Below are positions 1 to 9,629 of a DNA stretch of 64,000 bases, one piece after another. The translations under genes and the position numbers were made by a program. How positions within the stretch are numbered: position 1 is the stretch's first letter; each line of letters starts with the position of its first letter. Below the pieces are notes generated by a model. The model saw only the letters and a list, made by a program, of their open reading frames with translations, did not search any database and was not told the DNA's origin. Where the stretch lies: contig JACGCN010000022.1 of NCBI GenBank assembly GCA_014905825.1, positions 62,001 through 126,000 on the forward strand, given 5' to 3'. Source of the DNA: Lyophyllum atratum (Eukaryota > Basidiomycota > Agaricomycetes > Agaricales > Lyophyllaceae).

Positions 1-1181
1 CCCGAGGTCGGCGTCTCGTAATGCTCGCCCGTGCCCTCTGCGAACCCGCCGTGCAGGTCAAGGGGGAAGACGCTGAGCCATCCTTTGTCTGTGGGCTTGG
101 CACCACGCGTGGTGGCGAAGAGTGCGCGTGGGGCAGGGTACGTGGGTGTTGAGGGGGCGAGTTGGAGGGTGTCGCCTCTGAAGCGGGCGGGGTCGGAGGC
201 TGCTGGGAGAAGAGAGCGTGAAGAAAGGTAGGTTAAGGAGGTCGGAGTGATGGTGTATGCGTCGACGAGGTTCGCTGGAGTTTAAGGACACGAGATTGAT
301 GTTTCGGTGGCGTAACGCGGGGAAGGGAGGGATAGACTTACTATGTTCCGTTACGCAGTAAAGGATCTTACCGTTAGGGTGGACCTTGAGGTGTCGTGGG
401 CCGTCATGGGCGTCCGCGCCGCGTGGGGAGGGGACACTGGTTATGTGCGTTAGCAATCCCGTTGGGAGATCGCGGGTATACATTTCTATGCTGTCGGTGC
501 CGAGGACGGGGATGAAGGCATGTCCTGTTGCAGGAGAGAATTCAACTGCATGGGAGCCGTAACGCTGTACAGTGTATCAAGTCAAGCTGACCCCTATTGC
601 GGATGATGGAATGGGAAGACACGTACTAGTGCAACGCGGGTTTTGTCTGCCTTTTCGAGCTCGTCCTCGGGAACGAAAAGGACCTGTTGGATCTTTTCTC
701 CAAAACCGCCTGTTACTCGGTCGATAACGTGCACCTCCCCAGTAGGACCGCCAGCAGAATATGCATGTGTAAAGGGTGGAGGTATCGTGATATACGAGGA
801 CGTCGCAGCTGAACGACACCTCAGTCTGCATCTTGTCCGAACATCGACTCAAAGACAATACACACTAATCGGCACGTTATTGATATGATTCACCCTCAAT
901 ACCCCACTCGCAGTTCGCTCGACTTCCCAGCTGGAGAGCACGGGGGGCAGCGCCCAGCTGGTGGTGTAGACACGGTCCTTGCGCGGATTCGTCGCGAGAT
1001 ACTGGTGGGGTCCGAACGCATCGACCTTTTGTACTAATGAGAGGGTGCGATGCAGTGGGGAGAAGGCTAGGAGGAAGAGCGAGAGCGAGCGGAAAGAGCC
1101 TGAGATGATGTGGTGCACGGCTGGTATCGATGCCGTCGTCGTCGAATTTGATGCCACGAGGACTTCCCGGACCGATTCCAT
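1..1181 (-). CDS. Carboxy-cis,cis-muconate cyclase-like beta-propeller protein, 3' part cut by window edge
   Basis: The gene starts at the ATG at 1181 and runs leftwards out of the window, so the C-terminus is missing. At least four exons can be followed: about 856-1181, one ending near 624, one about 355-550, and one from about 278 to the edge. Introns use GT-AG signals. The translation has the repeated blade pattern of the seven-bladed lactonase fold: a blade with YLATNPRKDRVYTTSW, a stretch SAGGPTGEVHVID, and the diagnostic GPRHLKVHPNGKILYCVTE. The last visible exon carries VDAYTITPTSL. These fit the fungal 3-carboxy-cis,cis-muconate cyclase / 6-phosphogluconolactonase-like family (PF10282), whose members lactonise muconates in the beta-ketoadipate pathway. 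It is divergent from an intradiol dioxygenase gene 240 bp away, the enzyme class that makes muconates, which supports the cyclase reading over a phosphogluconolactonase. The exact substrate is inferred. Confidence 0.8.
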
Positions 1182-1421
1182 AGCTCAGTATTGGAGTCCC
1201 CGATGCTGAGTAGAGTAGCAGATTCAGGCGAAAGGCAGGCCTGGACTGAGGGAATGGGAACGAGGATCAAGGAGGGGAGCATGGTGATGTGACCCTAACC
1301 CAAAGCTAGGTTCCCAAGCTCCGCACGCCCGCTTCCTTCGGCTCCCCTTCTTGCGATCAGCGGGCCGCATAAATACTAAAACCCATAACTCCGACTTGGT
1401 CTTTCCCCCACACCCCACGCA
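1182..1421. promoter_or_regulatory. Shared divergent promoter region between cyclase and dioxygenase genes
   Basis: This is the 240-bp gap between two head-to-head start codons (1181 on the minus strand and 1422 on the plus strand). An AT-rich ATAAATA element at about 1370-1376 sits some 50 bp before the dioxygenase ATG and could be its TATA box. The short shared gap implies, but does not prove, joint control of the two aromatic-catabolism genes. Confidence 0.5.
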
Positions 1422-2828
1422 ATGCTGCTCCATCGCAGAGTGCTCATAACACTCCTACCAATCTTCGCCAGTGTCGCGGCCCACAAAGAGCCCAAGACAC
1501 CGCAGGAGATCGAGGTCCAACGCGCACTCCAGGCAGCTGCGTACCATGTGAGTCTTGCTTCCGGATCTTACAAGTTGTTTCGAATTCTCACAACAAGACT
1601 TCAGTGCGCGCCGGCGGTTGAGCAGTTCACAGCAGCGAGGAAACGGTCTTGGGCACAGAAAGTGCTTGCGGGACGACCGTCGCTGCCCGGATATGAAGAG
1701 CTCTTCGCATCGGGAACGTACGCGGACCTACCCGGGCTTGGGCGTGCAGAGGAAGGTGATCAGGCGATTATGGGATGCTCGCCTGTCCAGGAGACACACA
1801 TACAGAACAATTCGTGTGTGCTGACGCCTGTCGTCACTGAGGGTCCGTATTACCACGAGACTGGACATCCGATTCGACAGAACATTGCGGAGCTGCAGGA
1901 TGGTTTGCTTCTGGTGAGTCGGGGATTTGGTCGTGTATGATGGGAAGAGGATTGACGGTTTTGTTTATAGCTGTTGGATATTGGTGTTATCGATGTAGAG
2001 ACATGCAAGCCTCTCCCAAACGTCCTGGTGGATATTTGGCAAGCGAACGCGACTGGGTTCTACGCAGGTACATTCATCTTACCATCGTGATCATCTTCTC
2101 CGAAACTGATGTTTTTGAAGGCCATCCAGTACCCCACCCGCACCTCGCGGACGAGAAGCCTCAAGTTGGTGGTAAACGATCCGGTCTCTTGTCCGCTTGG
2201 CCTCGAACGGTACACGAGGAGACGTTCCTACGGGGTGCTTGGCCTACAGACGCTAATGGTGTCGCTCAGTTCACCAGTGAGTCGCCCCTATTTTAACTGC
2301 GACCTTTGTTGACCTCGTTGAATAGCCATTTTCCCCGGGTACTACACCGGCCGCGCAACGCACATACACGCAAAGGTGTTCCCGACATGGACGACACTCC
2401 CCAACCAGACGTTCACCTCGGACCATCTCGCCCACACTGGGCAATTCTTCTTCGATGACGAGATCAACCTCCGTATCGATAATGTGTGTACCTCTCAACT
2501 TCTACCTCCCTTCCTCGTGTACTGATGCTACAGCGACACAGATGCACCCGTACACAGATAACCCCATCCGCTATACACACGGGCGAACGCGCAATTGGCG
2601 CGATTCGCTCAACATCTTTGAGGATAGCCATGGTCCGGAAGGTCAATATAACCCTGTGTTCAAGCTCAACCTCGCTGGGGGTGTGATCTCGCAGGGGCTT
2701 ATGGGATATATCACGATGGTATGTACTTTTCCTCCCGTATAAGGGCATGTAAACATGGTTACGAACTAATGCTTGCTTTTTAGGGCATCAACGCGAGTGC
2801 CAGCTATGATAACTTTTGGAAGGGCTAA
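1422..2828 (+). CDS. Secreted intradiol ring-cleavage dioxygenase
   Basis: Seven exons were resolved by splice signals and frame: 1422-1547, 1605-1913, 1971-2067, 2121-2276, 2326-2483, 2542-2718 and 2784-2828, about 320 residues. Residues 1-20 form a signal peptide ending in ASVAA, so the protein is probably secreted. The core has the intradiol dioxygenase pattern: TEGPYY with the first iron-ligand tyrosine, then VDIWQANATGFYAG, then GYYTGRATHIHAKVF, which supplies the second tyrosine and the two histidines of the non-haem Fe(III) site. These enzymes open catechol-type rings between the hydroxyl groups using O2, giving cis,cis-muconates. Secreted versions are common in wood- and litter-decay basidiomycetes. 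The neighbouring divergent gene encodes a muconate cyclase-like protein. Family assignment is firm; the preferred catechol is unknown. Confidence 0.9.
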
Positions 2829-3361
2829 AGAATATCTGGGACTCTTGGGACCTGTACATGCTTACCCTGTATCTCTTACTTGGATCTCATACAATACGTA
2901 TATACCTACGCATTTCTGACTTGAATCCTCAAAATCTTGAACACCTTTTCGTTCATGTTGAGTGTGTTTTCGCGATTATTAATTTTACACCCCCGTGACA
3001 GATTTCTTCGGCGTCTATCAGCATGTTGGCATCATGCCATCGCGGTTTGAGCACTATCAGCTTCACTGTCAAATGTTCGAATTTGGAACACGCGTTTGCC
3101 ACACGTGATGATGAATCCCGGATAGGATCCTTTCGTTTAGCCACCCACCACGGCTGCGTCTGTCGGTTAACATGATGGTGCCGTGTTGCCCCTTAACAGC
3201 GTCCTTACCCATCGTTTACCTCTCCCCCATCTCCATCGACGTGTCAGACGCGGTCCCAACTGTAGCAGATTAAGAATCAGCTAAAAGTCGTTCTTTCATC
3301 TCTTTTCGACTTCTACCAGACCTCTTGCCAACGGCCTTGAACGGGATACTCTACTGCTGCT
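2829..3361. other. Intergenic region
   Basis: It holds the 3' UTR of the dioxygenase and the promoter of the next gene. No ORF of convincing composition is seen on either strand. An interrupted pyrimidine-rich stretch before 3362 fits a fungal promoter. Confidence 0.5.
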
Positions 3362-4319
3362 ATGGCGCTTGTGCTAGAGCAACTAGCCAAAGGCATGACC
3401 TTTATCCTACAACCCGCCCATACGACGGTGTTTCCATATCCGATCGCAGCGGTACATCATGCTGCACGGATATCGATAGTCTACCAGGCGAACTCCCGTG
3501 CAGCAACGGCGGGGACCAAGGCAAAGCTCTCCTGGCCAACATACATCGCTGGATACCTCGTGATGGTGCGTCCTTCACAGTCTCTATCATACCTTCTATA
3601 ACTCACCTTGCATACGCGCGCAGACATGGGGCGGCACCATGATAACGCACCAGCTCCTCCAGCTCCCCGCACCCATGCTCTACTCGACAACCCCCTACAT
3701 CATCTACCTCACAACCCACCTAACCCTAACCCTCCTCTCCACCCTCTTCCCCTTCCTCCTCTCCCCCTCCGTCCTCGCCCTCCTCGACACCATCCTCTTC
3801 CCCCTCGACGCCCTAGTCCGCACAAACGCAGTCACCAGCACCACCGCCCACCTCTCCCCCGGCTCCCCCGTCTCTCCCCACTTCATCGCCTCTCCCATAA
3901 CACACCTCATAATCGGCGCCCTCGCCTCAGCTGGCGGCGGCCTCACCGCCTCCACTCTCTCCACCTGGACCCCGAACTGGACCTTCTCCACCCCGCCTCT
4001 CCTGCGCGCACCGACGCTCACTGCATTCTTCTGGGCCGCGATGGACGTGTGGGGCGGGGCATTGGTGGCGGCGGTGTATGGCGTGGCGTCGGGCGCGGTG
4101 GCGTTCGAGGGGGTGCAGGAGATGGTGCGGCCGGTTGTGGTTGGGATGATGGGGATGAAGGAGGAAGGGTGCGTGGTGGGGACGGCGTGGATGGCGCCGC
4201 TGGAGGCGAAGGCGCTGGCTGCGGGGGTGTTGGCGGTGTTCTTTGGGTTACGCGTGTATAAGGTGCATTGGACGGGGGCTGCACCAATCAAACAGGTGGG
4301 GAAGGGGAAGACGCAGTAG
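3362..4319 (+). CDS. Multi-pass membrane protein, possibly TRIC-channel-like
   Basis: Two exons (3362-3565 and 3624-4319) separated by a 58-bp intron give a protein of about 299 residues. After an N-terminal region with amphipathic character come several long hydrophobic segments: one starting at TPYIIYLTTHLTLTLL, one at PITHLIIGALASAGGG, one at LTAFFWAAMDVWGGALVAAV, and one near LAAGVLAVFFGL. The glycine-rich GALASAGGG turn between helices, and the overall layout, recall TRIC cation channels of the ER/nuclear membrane, but I do not see the full TRIC signature and treat this as a weak inference. The last residues end in a lysine-rich tail. The 3' end and following sequence are duplicated at 6586-6751, so this gene borders a tandem duplication. 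Start codon choice rests on the first in-frame ATG that gives a good exon 1. Confidence 0.65.
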
Positions 4320-4447
4320 GGGATTGCTGCTCGATTTAATATTTATGAGGATAACCCATATGAACGTTGTTGACCAGGGTGCGGACAGTGAGGAGGACTG
4401 AAGCTGAAGAGCCGTGAACGTCACTGTATGATAGATCAGGTGATAAC
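4259..4447. repeat. Left copy of segmental duplication (3' end of membrane gene plus downstream DNA)
   Basis: This segment, the last coding bases of the membrane gene with its 3' flank, matches 6586-6751 closely, including GGACGGGGGCTGCACC, the TTTATNAGGATAAC block and GATCAGGTGAT. Together with the F-box copies at 4511 and 32505 it defines a duplicated unit of about 2.3 kb. Confidence 0.8.
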
Positions 4448-4510
4448 AATGGTAGCTTCGTAGTGACTGGGTCTGCCCGCATAGTTTCACTTCAAGTCGC
4501 TCAGAAGATT

Positions 4511-6244
4511 ATGGCAGAAATTGACGGTACGATTCAAGATGTCATTCTACCGAACGAGAACTGATAACTAAGTGGGTTAATCACAGCATTCAGTACACAA
4601 GACACCATCGATATCGCCCAGCAGCAGATCGATCAGCAGCTTGCAACCCTCCTCGACATGGTCAGCATTCTGAGACAACGACGCAATGCCCTTTCTCTCG
4701 TCTCTCGTTTACCAGCCGAGATTCTATGTACTATTTTCGAAATCGCCCGGGACGAGGATGAGCTGCATAACGCTAGCCCGAAGATGTGTATATCTATCTC
4801 CCAAGTCTGTTCTGCGTGGCGAAACACTGCGATGCAGTTCCAGGGCATGTGGAATTTCATTCATTATAACTACAAGCTAGAGTGGGTGAGAGAGCTCCTG
4901 GTTCGGTCAGGGACAGCCCCGCTCCGAGTGGATTTGGACGCTGAAGCCAACGAGGATATGGTTCCATTGATTTTTTCGGATGCTGTGAGCAGACGATTTC
5001 AGAAGCTCACCTTTGGGGGCTTCTTACCTCTCGAATTCGAGACGCGGTGCCGTAGCATATTGGGATGCCATGCCCCGCTATTGGAGACCTTACACATTTC
5101 ATTCGATTCCGACCATAACTCCATCATGCACGAAAGGTTATTCTCGGGAGGAACCCCGCGTCTGCGCGAGTTGACCCTGCGAAACTGCCCCTTGCCTTGG
5201 AATTCACCGATGCTCAAGAGTCCCCTGACCCATCTGATACTTGAGCTTCCTACCGAAGCAGCTGCGACGACATGGACTATGAGCCAACTCACAGATGTTT
5301 TAGAAAACCTACCAGCATTACGGGAACTTGTCCTGTGCGATGTTTTGGCCCCCATGGAAGCCTTAACCACTCCTATCGCTCTGCCACGGCGGAACATCCC
5401 CCTCCTACACCTTGAAGAACTTTCTATCATTGCAGACACTTTCGCCCAGTGCACCTACCTGCTGGATAGGCTTTCCCTAACACCCACACCATTTATTCGC
5501 CTCGACGGCTGTTTCAACAAGTCTCAGAGTTGGACAGTGCAATCATTTGTCGACTCACTTTCCTCCATTCACGACATGCTACGCCTTCAGCATAGCGTAG
5601 ATGCGGACACTTCTCCAGGGCCACTCCGCAGAGTATTTTTGACCTCCAATTACGCTTATTCTCTAACGTTTGCCGCCTGGAGCAACGTAGAGCCAATACC
5701 TCACGTACACCAAAGGCCGGTCATAAACCTGCTGCTCCCAGGGTATACACAAGACGTTCTATCGATATCAGGCTTGATGGCCGCGCTTCCTCTGCGAGGA
5801 CTACAGAAAATCGTATTTCACCATGATTTCCCGCAGGAGTGGTTGCAGGTGCTCGCGTCGCTGGAGCACATCCACACCATCCGCATTACGAACGTCAGAC
5901 AAGGAAGTAGCGTCCTCAAGTGGCTTGCACAGGAAAGTCCGGCTCCATTCCCATTCCATGCTTTATCGAGGTTGGAGATGATCTCATGCACCCTAAACTC
6001 GAGTCATGGTACCGATGAATCCACATTTGCATTGCTGCAGAACGTGTTGAGGAGGCGACATGGGCACGGACACGGAATCGCCGTGCTTTATCTCAACGAG
6101 TGTGGCGTGAAGGAACACCAGCTACTAGAACTTGGGCAGTTTGTGGGGAGGGTCATTTGCGATCCATGGTTGAATACCGCTGTTCCACGCTATGATTCGG
6201 ATGCAAGTGACGACGGAGACCTGAACAGGCTTGCGACACTATAA
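4511..6244 (+). CDS. F-box protein with LRR-like C-terminal region, copy 1
   Basis: A 16-nt first exon (4511-4526) is joined across a 60-bp intron to exon 2 (4587-6244), giving about 557 residues. This start is preferred over the internal ATG at 4658 because the paralogue at 32505 keeps the same tiny exon, intron length and splice sites. The N-terminus has a short helical, glutamine-rich segment (IAQQQIDQQLATLLD), followed by an F-box core around LPAEILCTIFEIA and ISQVCSAWRNTAM. The rest is a long series of irregular leucine-rich stretches (for example LRELTLRNCPLPW and LPALRELVLCDVL). Such proteins usually bring substrates to SCF ubiquitin ligases through Skp1; targets cannot be read from sequence. 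It ends in an acidic tail (DSDASDDGD). It is one of three related genes here, and families of this type are greatly expanded in Agaricomycetes. Confidence 0.85.
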
Positions 6245-6585
6245 ATGTGTTAAGGAGTATTCATTATGTCCAAAGGTACATAGCTTACCTATATGGTAAT
6301 CGCTTCCTCTCACTTATTGAGTATGTCAGGTGGGGTAAAAATGTGCCATAGATGTATTTGAGAAACATGACCTTCCCTTCAACGGCGGCAAAACGATCTT
6401 AACCGTAATCGCACTTCGTGGACTTTACAGCCACACGACTTGACTACTGGACGAGGTCGCCGGCCTACTGCATCCAGTTTCTGTGAACAACGACCAAATT
6501 CACCGTCACTGTAGACCCGAGATGGCAATTGGAGTTGCGGTACTGTTACAATCGCCACTGGCAGGTGCTCGGACAAATCCGTAGA
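6245..6585. other. Intergenic region downstream of F-box copy 1
   Basis: No gene is seen. The first part resembles the DNA downstream of F-box copy 2 at about 34280-34330 (ATTCAT and AAAGG-ACATA blocks), which supports both being 3' flanks of one duplicated unit. Confidence 0.5.
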
Positions 6586-6751
6586 AGGTGCACTGGACGG
6601 GGGCTGCACCGGTCAAACGGGTAGAGAAGGGGAAGATGCTAAGGGGTTGCCATTTGACTTGAATATTTATCAGGATAACACATATGAATGTTGTTGAGCA
6701 GGTTGCGGGAAAGGTCTGAAGAGCCGTGAACCTCATGACAGATCAGGTGAT
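6586..6751 (+). pseudogene. Duplicated 3' fragment of the membrane protein gene
   Basis: This is the second copy of 4259-4447. It still encodes a relic of the membrane gene's last residues (KVHWTGAAP), then diverges. It contains no start or complete ORF. It would have lain directly upstream of F-box copy 2 before the Helitron inserted at its right end. Confidence 0.75.
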
Positions 6752-6780
6752 TGGGGAGCTTGCTCCCCTATATCTTGCTA
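6752..6780 (+). repeat. Helitron 5' terminus with perfect hairpin
   Basis: TGGGGAGCTTGCTCCCC folds into a 7-bp stem with a TT loop. Its first 12 bases are the reverse complement of the Helitron 3' end at 32386-32397. An inverted copy of this terminus ends at 15778. Confidence 0.7.
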
Positions 6781-7467
6781 CCGACCCAAAATGCAGATGA
6801 TTGGTAAGCGTCGCTGGTTTTGTTCCTGTTTGTCTTTTGAGGACCCCGTGAGAATTTCAGCGCAGCGCGCAGCGCAAGCCGCAACCTATCGAGCGCCATT
6901 GCGGTGCTCGCCGGCGGCGTTTGAATCTGAGATGAACCTTAACGCGTGTCCACGCATCAACGCGATCTGTCAAAAACGTCGCGCGCCGTTTTCTCGGTGA
7001 CTCTTGGCTACATTTGGGCTTGCTACTGCTTCTGAGACTGCTCGGCACATTTCTGCTTTTGAGGACCCTGAAATCAACTATATAGCGCACTAAGAGGTTG
7101 CCAATTGTGACTTCTTGTCCATTGGCATTTAGTGAAGTCCAACCTCTCAGTCCCAGTTTGCTGAGGCTCCAGGACCTCTCTCACTCAACGGTGTCAGGAG
7201 CTTTCAGTACCTTTTACTGCCTCCCTTGACACTTCCACCTGCCTAGCAGAAAAGGGGTGTATCAGGAGTTGCTATAAGCTTTGGATTAATTTCCCCTGAA
7301 CATTGTCTTGCGGCGTGTTGAAATTTGGTGACTCTTTGGTTGAATAGCAGGGGACACGGGTTCAACACCTGTTTAGGCTTATCTGTGGCTCTCTGGCTTT
7401 CTCTGGACTATGCCTGGCGGATCTGATAATCCGCTTTTGTCTGCTGCGAAGAAATTGCGAAAGGTCG

Positions 7468-7560
7468 CAGCCCAGGCGAAGAGACGTGCAGAAGACGTCG
7501 CAGCCCAGGCAAAGAGACGTGCAGAAAACGTCGCAGCCCAGGCAAAGAGACGCGGAAAAA
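7468..7560 (+). repeat. 33-bp tandem repeat in RepHel N-terminus
   Basis: Almost three copies of a 33-bp unit encode AAQAKRRAE-D/N-V. An inverted copy lies in the right arm near 14970-15063. The unit is basic and could form a nuclear-targeting or nucleic-acid-binding tail. Confidence 0.7.
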
Positions 7561-9551
7561 GACGCGAAGTACCAATCCCCGGTATGTCTACTCTGTATAT
7601 TTAGAAACCCGGTTAGTTGATATAAGAATTTTAGGACCCTCTCCTGTAGTACCAAATTCCTCCCTAGATCATGCGCCAGATGATTTCTCCCCTTCACGTA
7701 CGTTCACATCTGCCAAATATCATGAATAGAACTGATGCCTTTTCAGTTCCTGATTTAGTCATGCCGCCTCAGCCTGCTGGGGCTGGACCGTCTAGAATCC
7801 AGTTAACACCTGCTGCTGATTCCCTCACACTATCACAAATTTTGAACGTCACCCATATATCTACCCCTCCTGCTCCGTCTCCCGATACATCGCCTGCTGC
7901 TGCATTTCCTTTTCCGCGTACTAAAGGTGGTGGTCGTAAGTCTCTTTCAACATTTCTAATTGTAAATAGTTAGTAATTTCACTTTGAAGCCGCCCTCACT
8001 CCTAGAAGCACTGGTCGTCGTCAGAATTGCCAGCGCACACCTGTAACTCCCACATCACGTGAAGTTCAACGTAAACGAACTCGTATCACTATTCTGGCTA
8101 CTCCTCCATCTGTTGGCGTACGACATTTGATGTCCCAAGATGTTGATATGCAAGACCAATCTGATGATGAAATGCTTGAATTACGTCCTCAACGATTATT
8201 CCAATTCGCACAAGTCCCAGACCCTGCCCAGGCCGCTTTTTCTGATGTTTTTGGTTCTATTCCCCCTCCAATGCCTCCTCCTGCACCCCAGCCATTTCCT
8301 GTTCCAAACCTCAACAATCACATACCTGCACAGATTGTTTCTCGTAGTCGCTTCCGCGTTAGAGAGCATCGTGGTACTCGAGGCAGAGATGTTCATCCGC
8401 TTAACTCTCGCCTTTTGTGGTGCACCAAATCTAGTCATTGGGTCTCTTTGGATGTATTTGGTCTACAAATGCAATGTGCACGTTGTAGAACAAGAGACAA
8501 TGCTGCTGCTCGTCGTCGGAGAGCAGAAGCTGCTGCTGCACAAATTCAACACGAACTCGACAATCTAGACAATCCTCAGCCTCCTCAGCCTTCACCTCCA
8601 CCTCCTCAGCCTCCTCAGCCTCCACCTCCACCTCCATCTCCACCTCCTCCACCTCCTCCACCACCTCCTCCACCACCACCTCCTCCTCCTCTCCATAACA
8701 TTGACCCACTTTCTGAACCTGCTGTATCAGCAGAGGACAAGGCACTACTTGCTATCGTACGGGAGAAACTCATGGATATAAGGATGGAGCGTTGTAATCA
8801 GTGCCATGAGAAGTGGTTTGATCTCAACGTCGTGCAGGGAGTCTGTACAAAGTGCAAAAAAGATGACAAGTTCAAACCGGTGAACAAGATGTTTCCGGGA
8901 ATGCCTCCACCACACTTGCCTGAGCTTACACAGATGGAAGAGATGCTCATTTCTCCGGTTCACGCATTAATTCAGCTATGGCAAGTGCGTGGTGGCCAAT
9001 TCAAGTACACTGGTCATATATGCAACTTTCCTCGAGAGAATGCAGTCCTCCATGCCAGACTCCCCTTGCTTCCTGAAGAGTGCGATATCATCATTCTGCG
9101 ACGCTCGGGAACAGAGGAGCAAACAAATCAAGCCATCTATCAGGATTTCCGAGTTCGCCGGCGGAATATTGAGGCATGGCTGCGTTATCTGCAGACTTCA
9201 CACCCTACATTCCGTGATGGATCTGTTGAAGTCGATTATGGTAGACTTGCTCAACTACCAGAGGATAACTCTGTTCATGGTCAATTGCGGAGCATCGAGC
9301 AACGAGACTTGGAGGATCCAGCTGCTCAAGATAATGGTCCTCCAGAAGGGGAGGGAGGAGAGGATCCTGTGAATAATGAGGAACCGGTCTTCTCACGTGG
9401 ATTTGTGCCCAATGTGCAGGCTAGATCTACGGAACTAGAGCAATTGAATGCAGCTGCATTAAACGACGACCAACCAATTATTCTCACAATGCCTGAGATT
9501 CGTGGAACCCCCATCAACGAGCATTCAGGTCGTGCCATCGCGATAGACGCC

Positions 9552-9629
9552 CTTCACTGCAGCGACTACAAACTCGATGGAGGGGTGTTAGACTTCTTAT
9601 CCTGGATGAGAAATCCATGGTGGGACGTG
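9552..9629 (+). repeat. 78-bp helicase-domain scar, left copy
   Basis: This segment matches 17947-18024 of the helicase region, which includes part of Walker B. It is joined on its left to the N-terminal coding region and on its right to inverted helicase-linker sequence. The reverse copy is at 12901-12978. Confidence 0.85.

Noticed and set aside
8580..8700. CT-rich simple repeat as a separate feature
   Set aside because: It codes for the proline tract of RepHel in both arms, so it is part of that gene.
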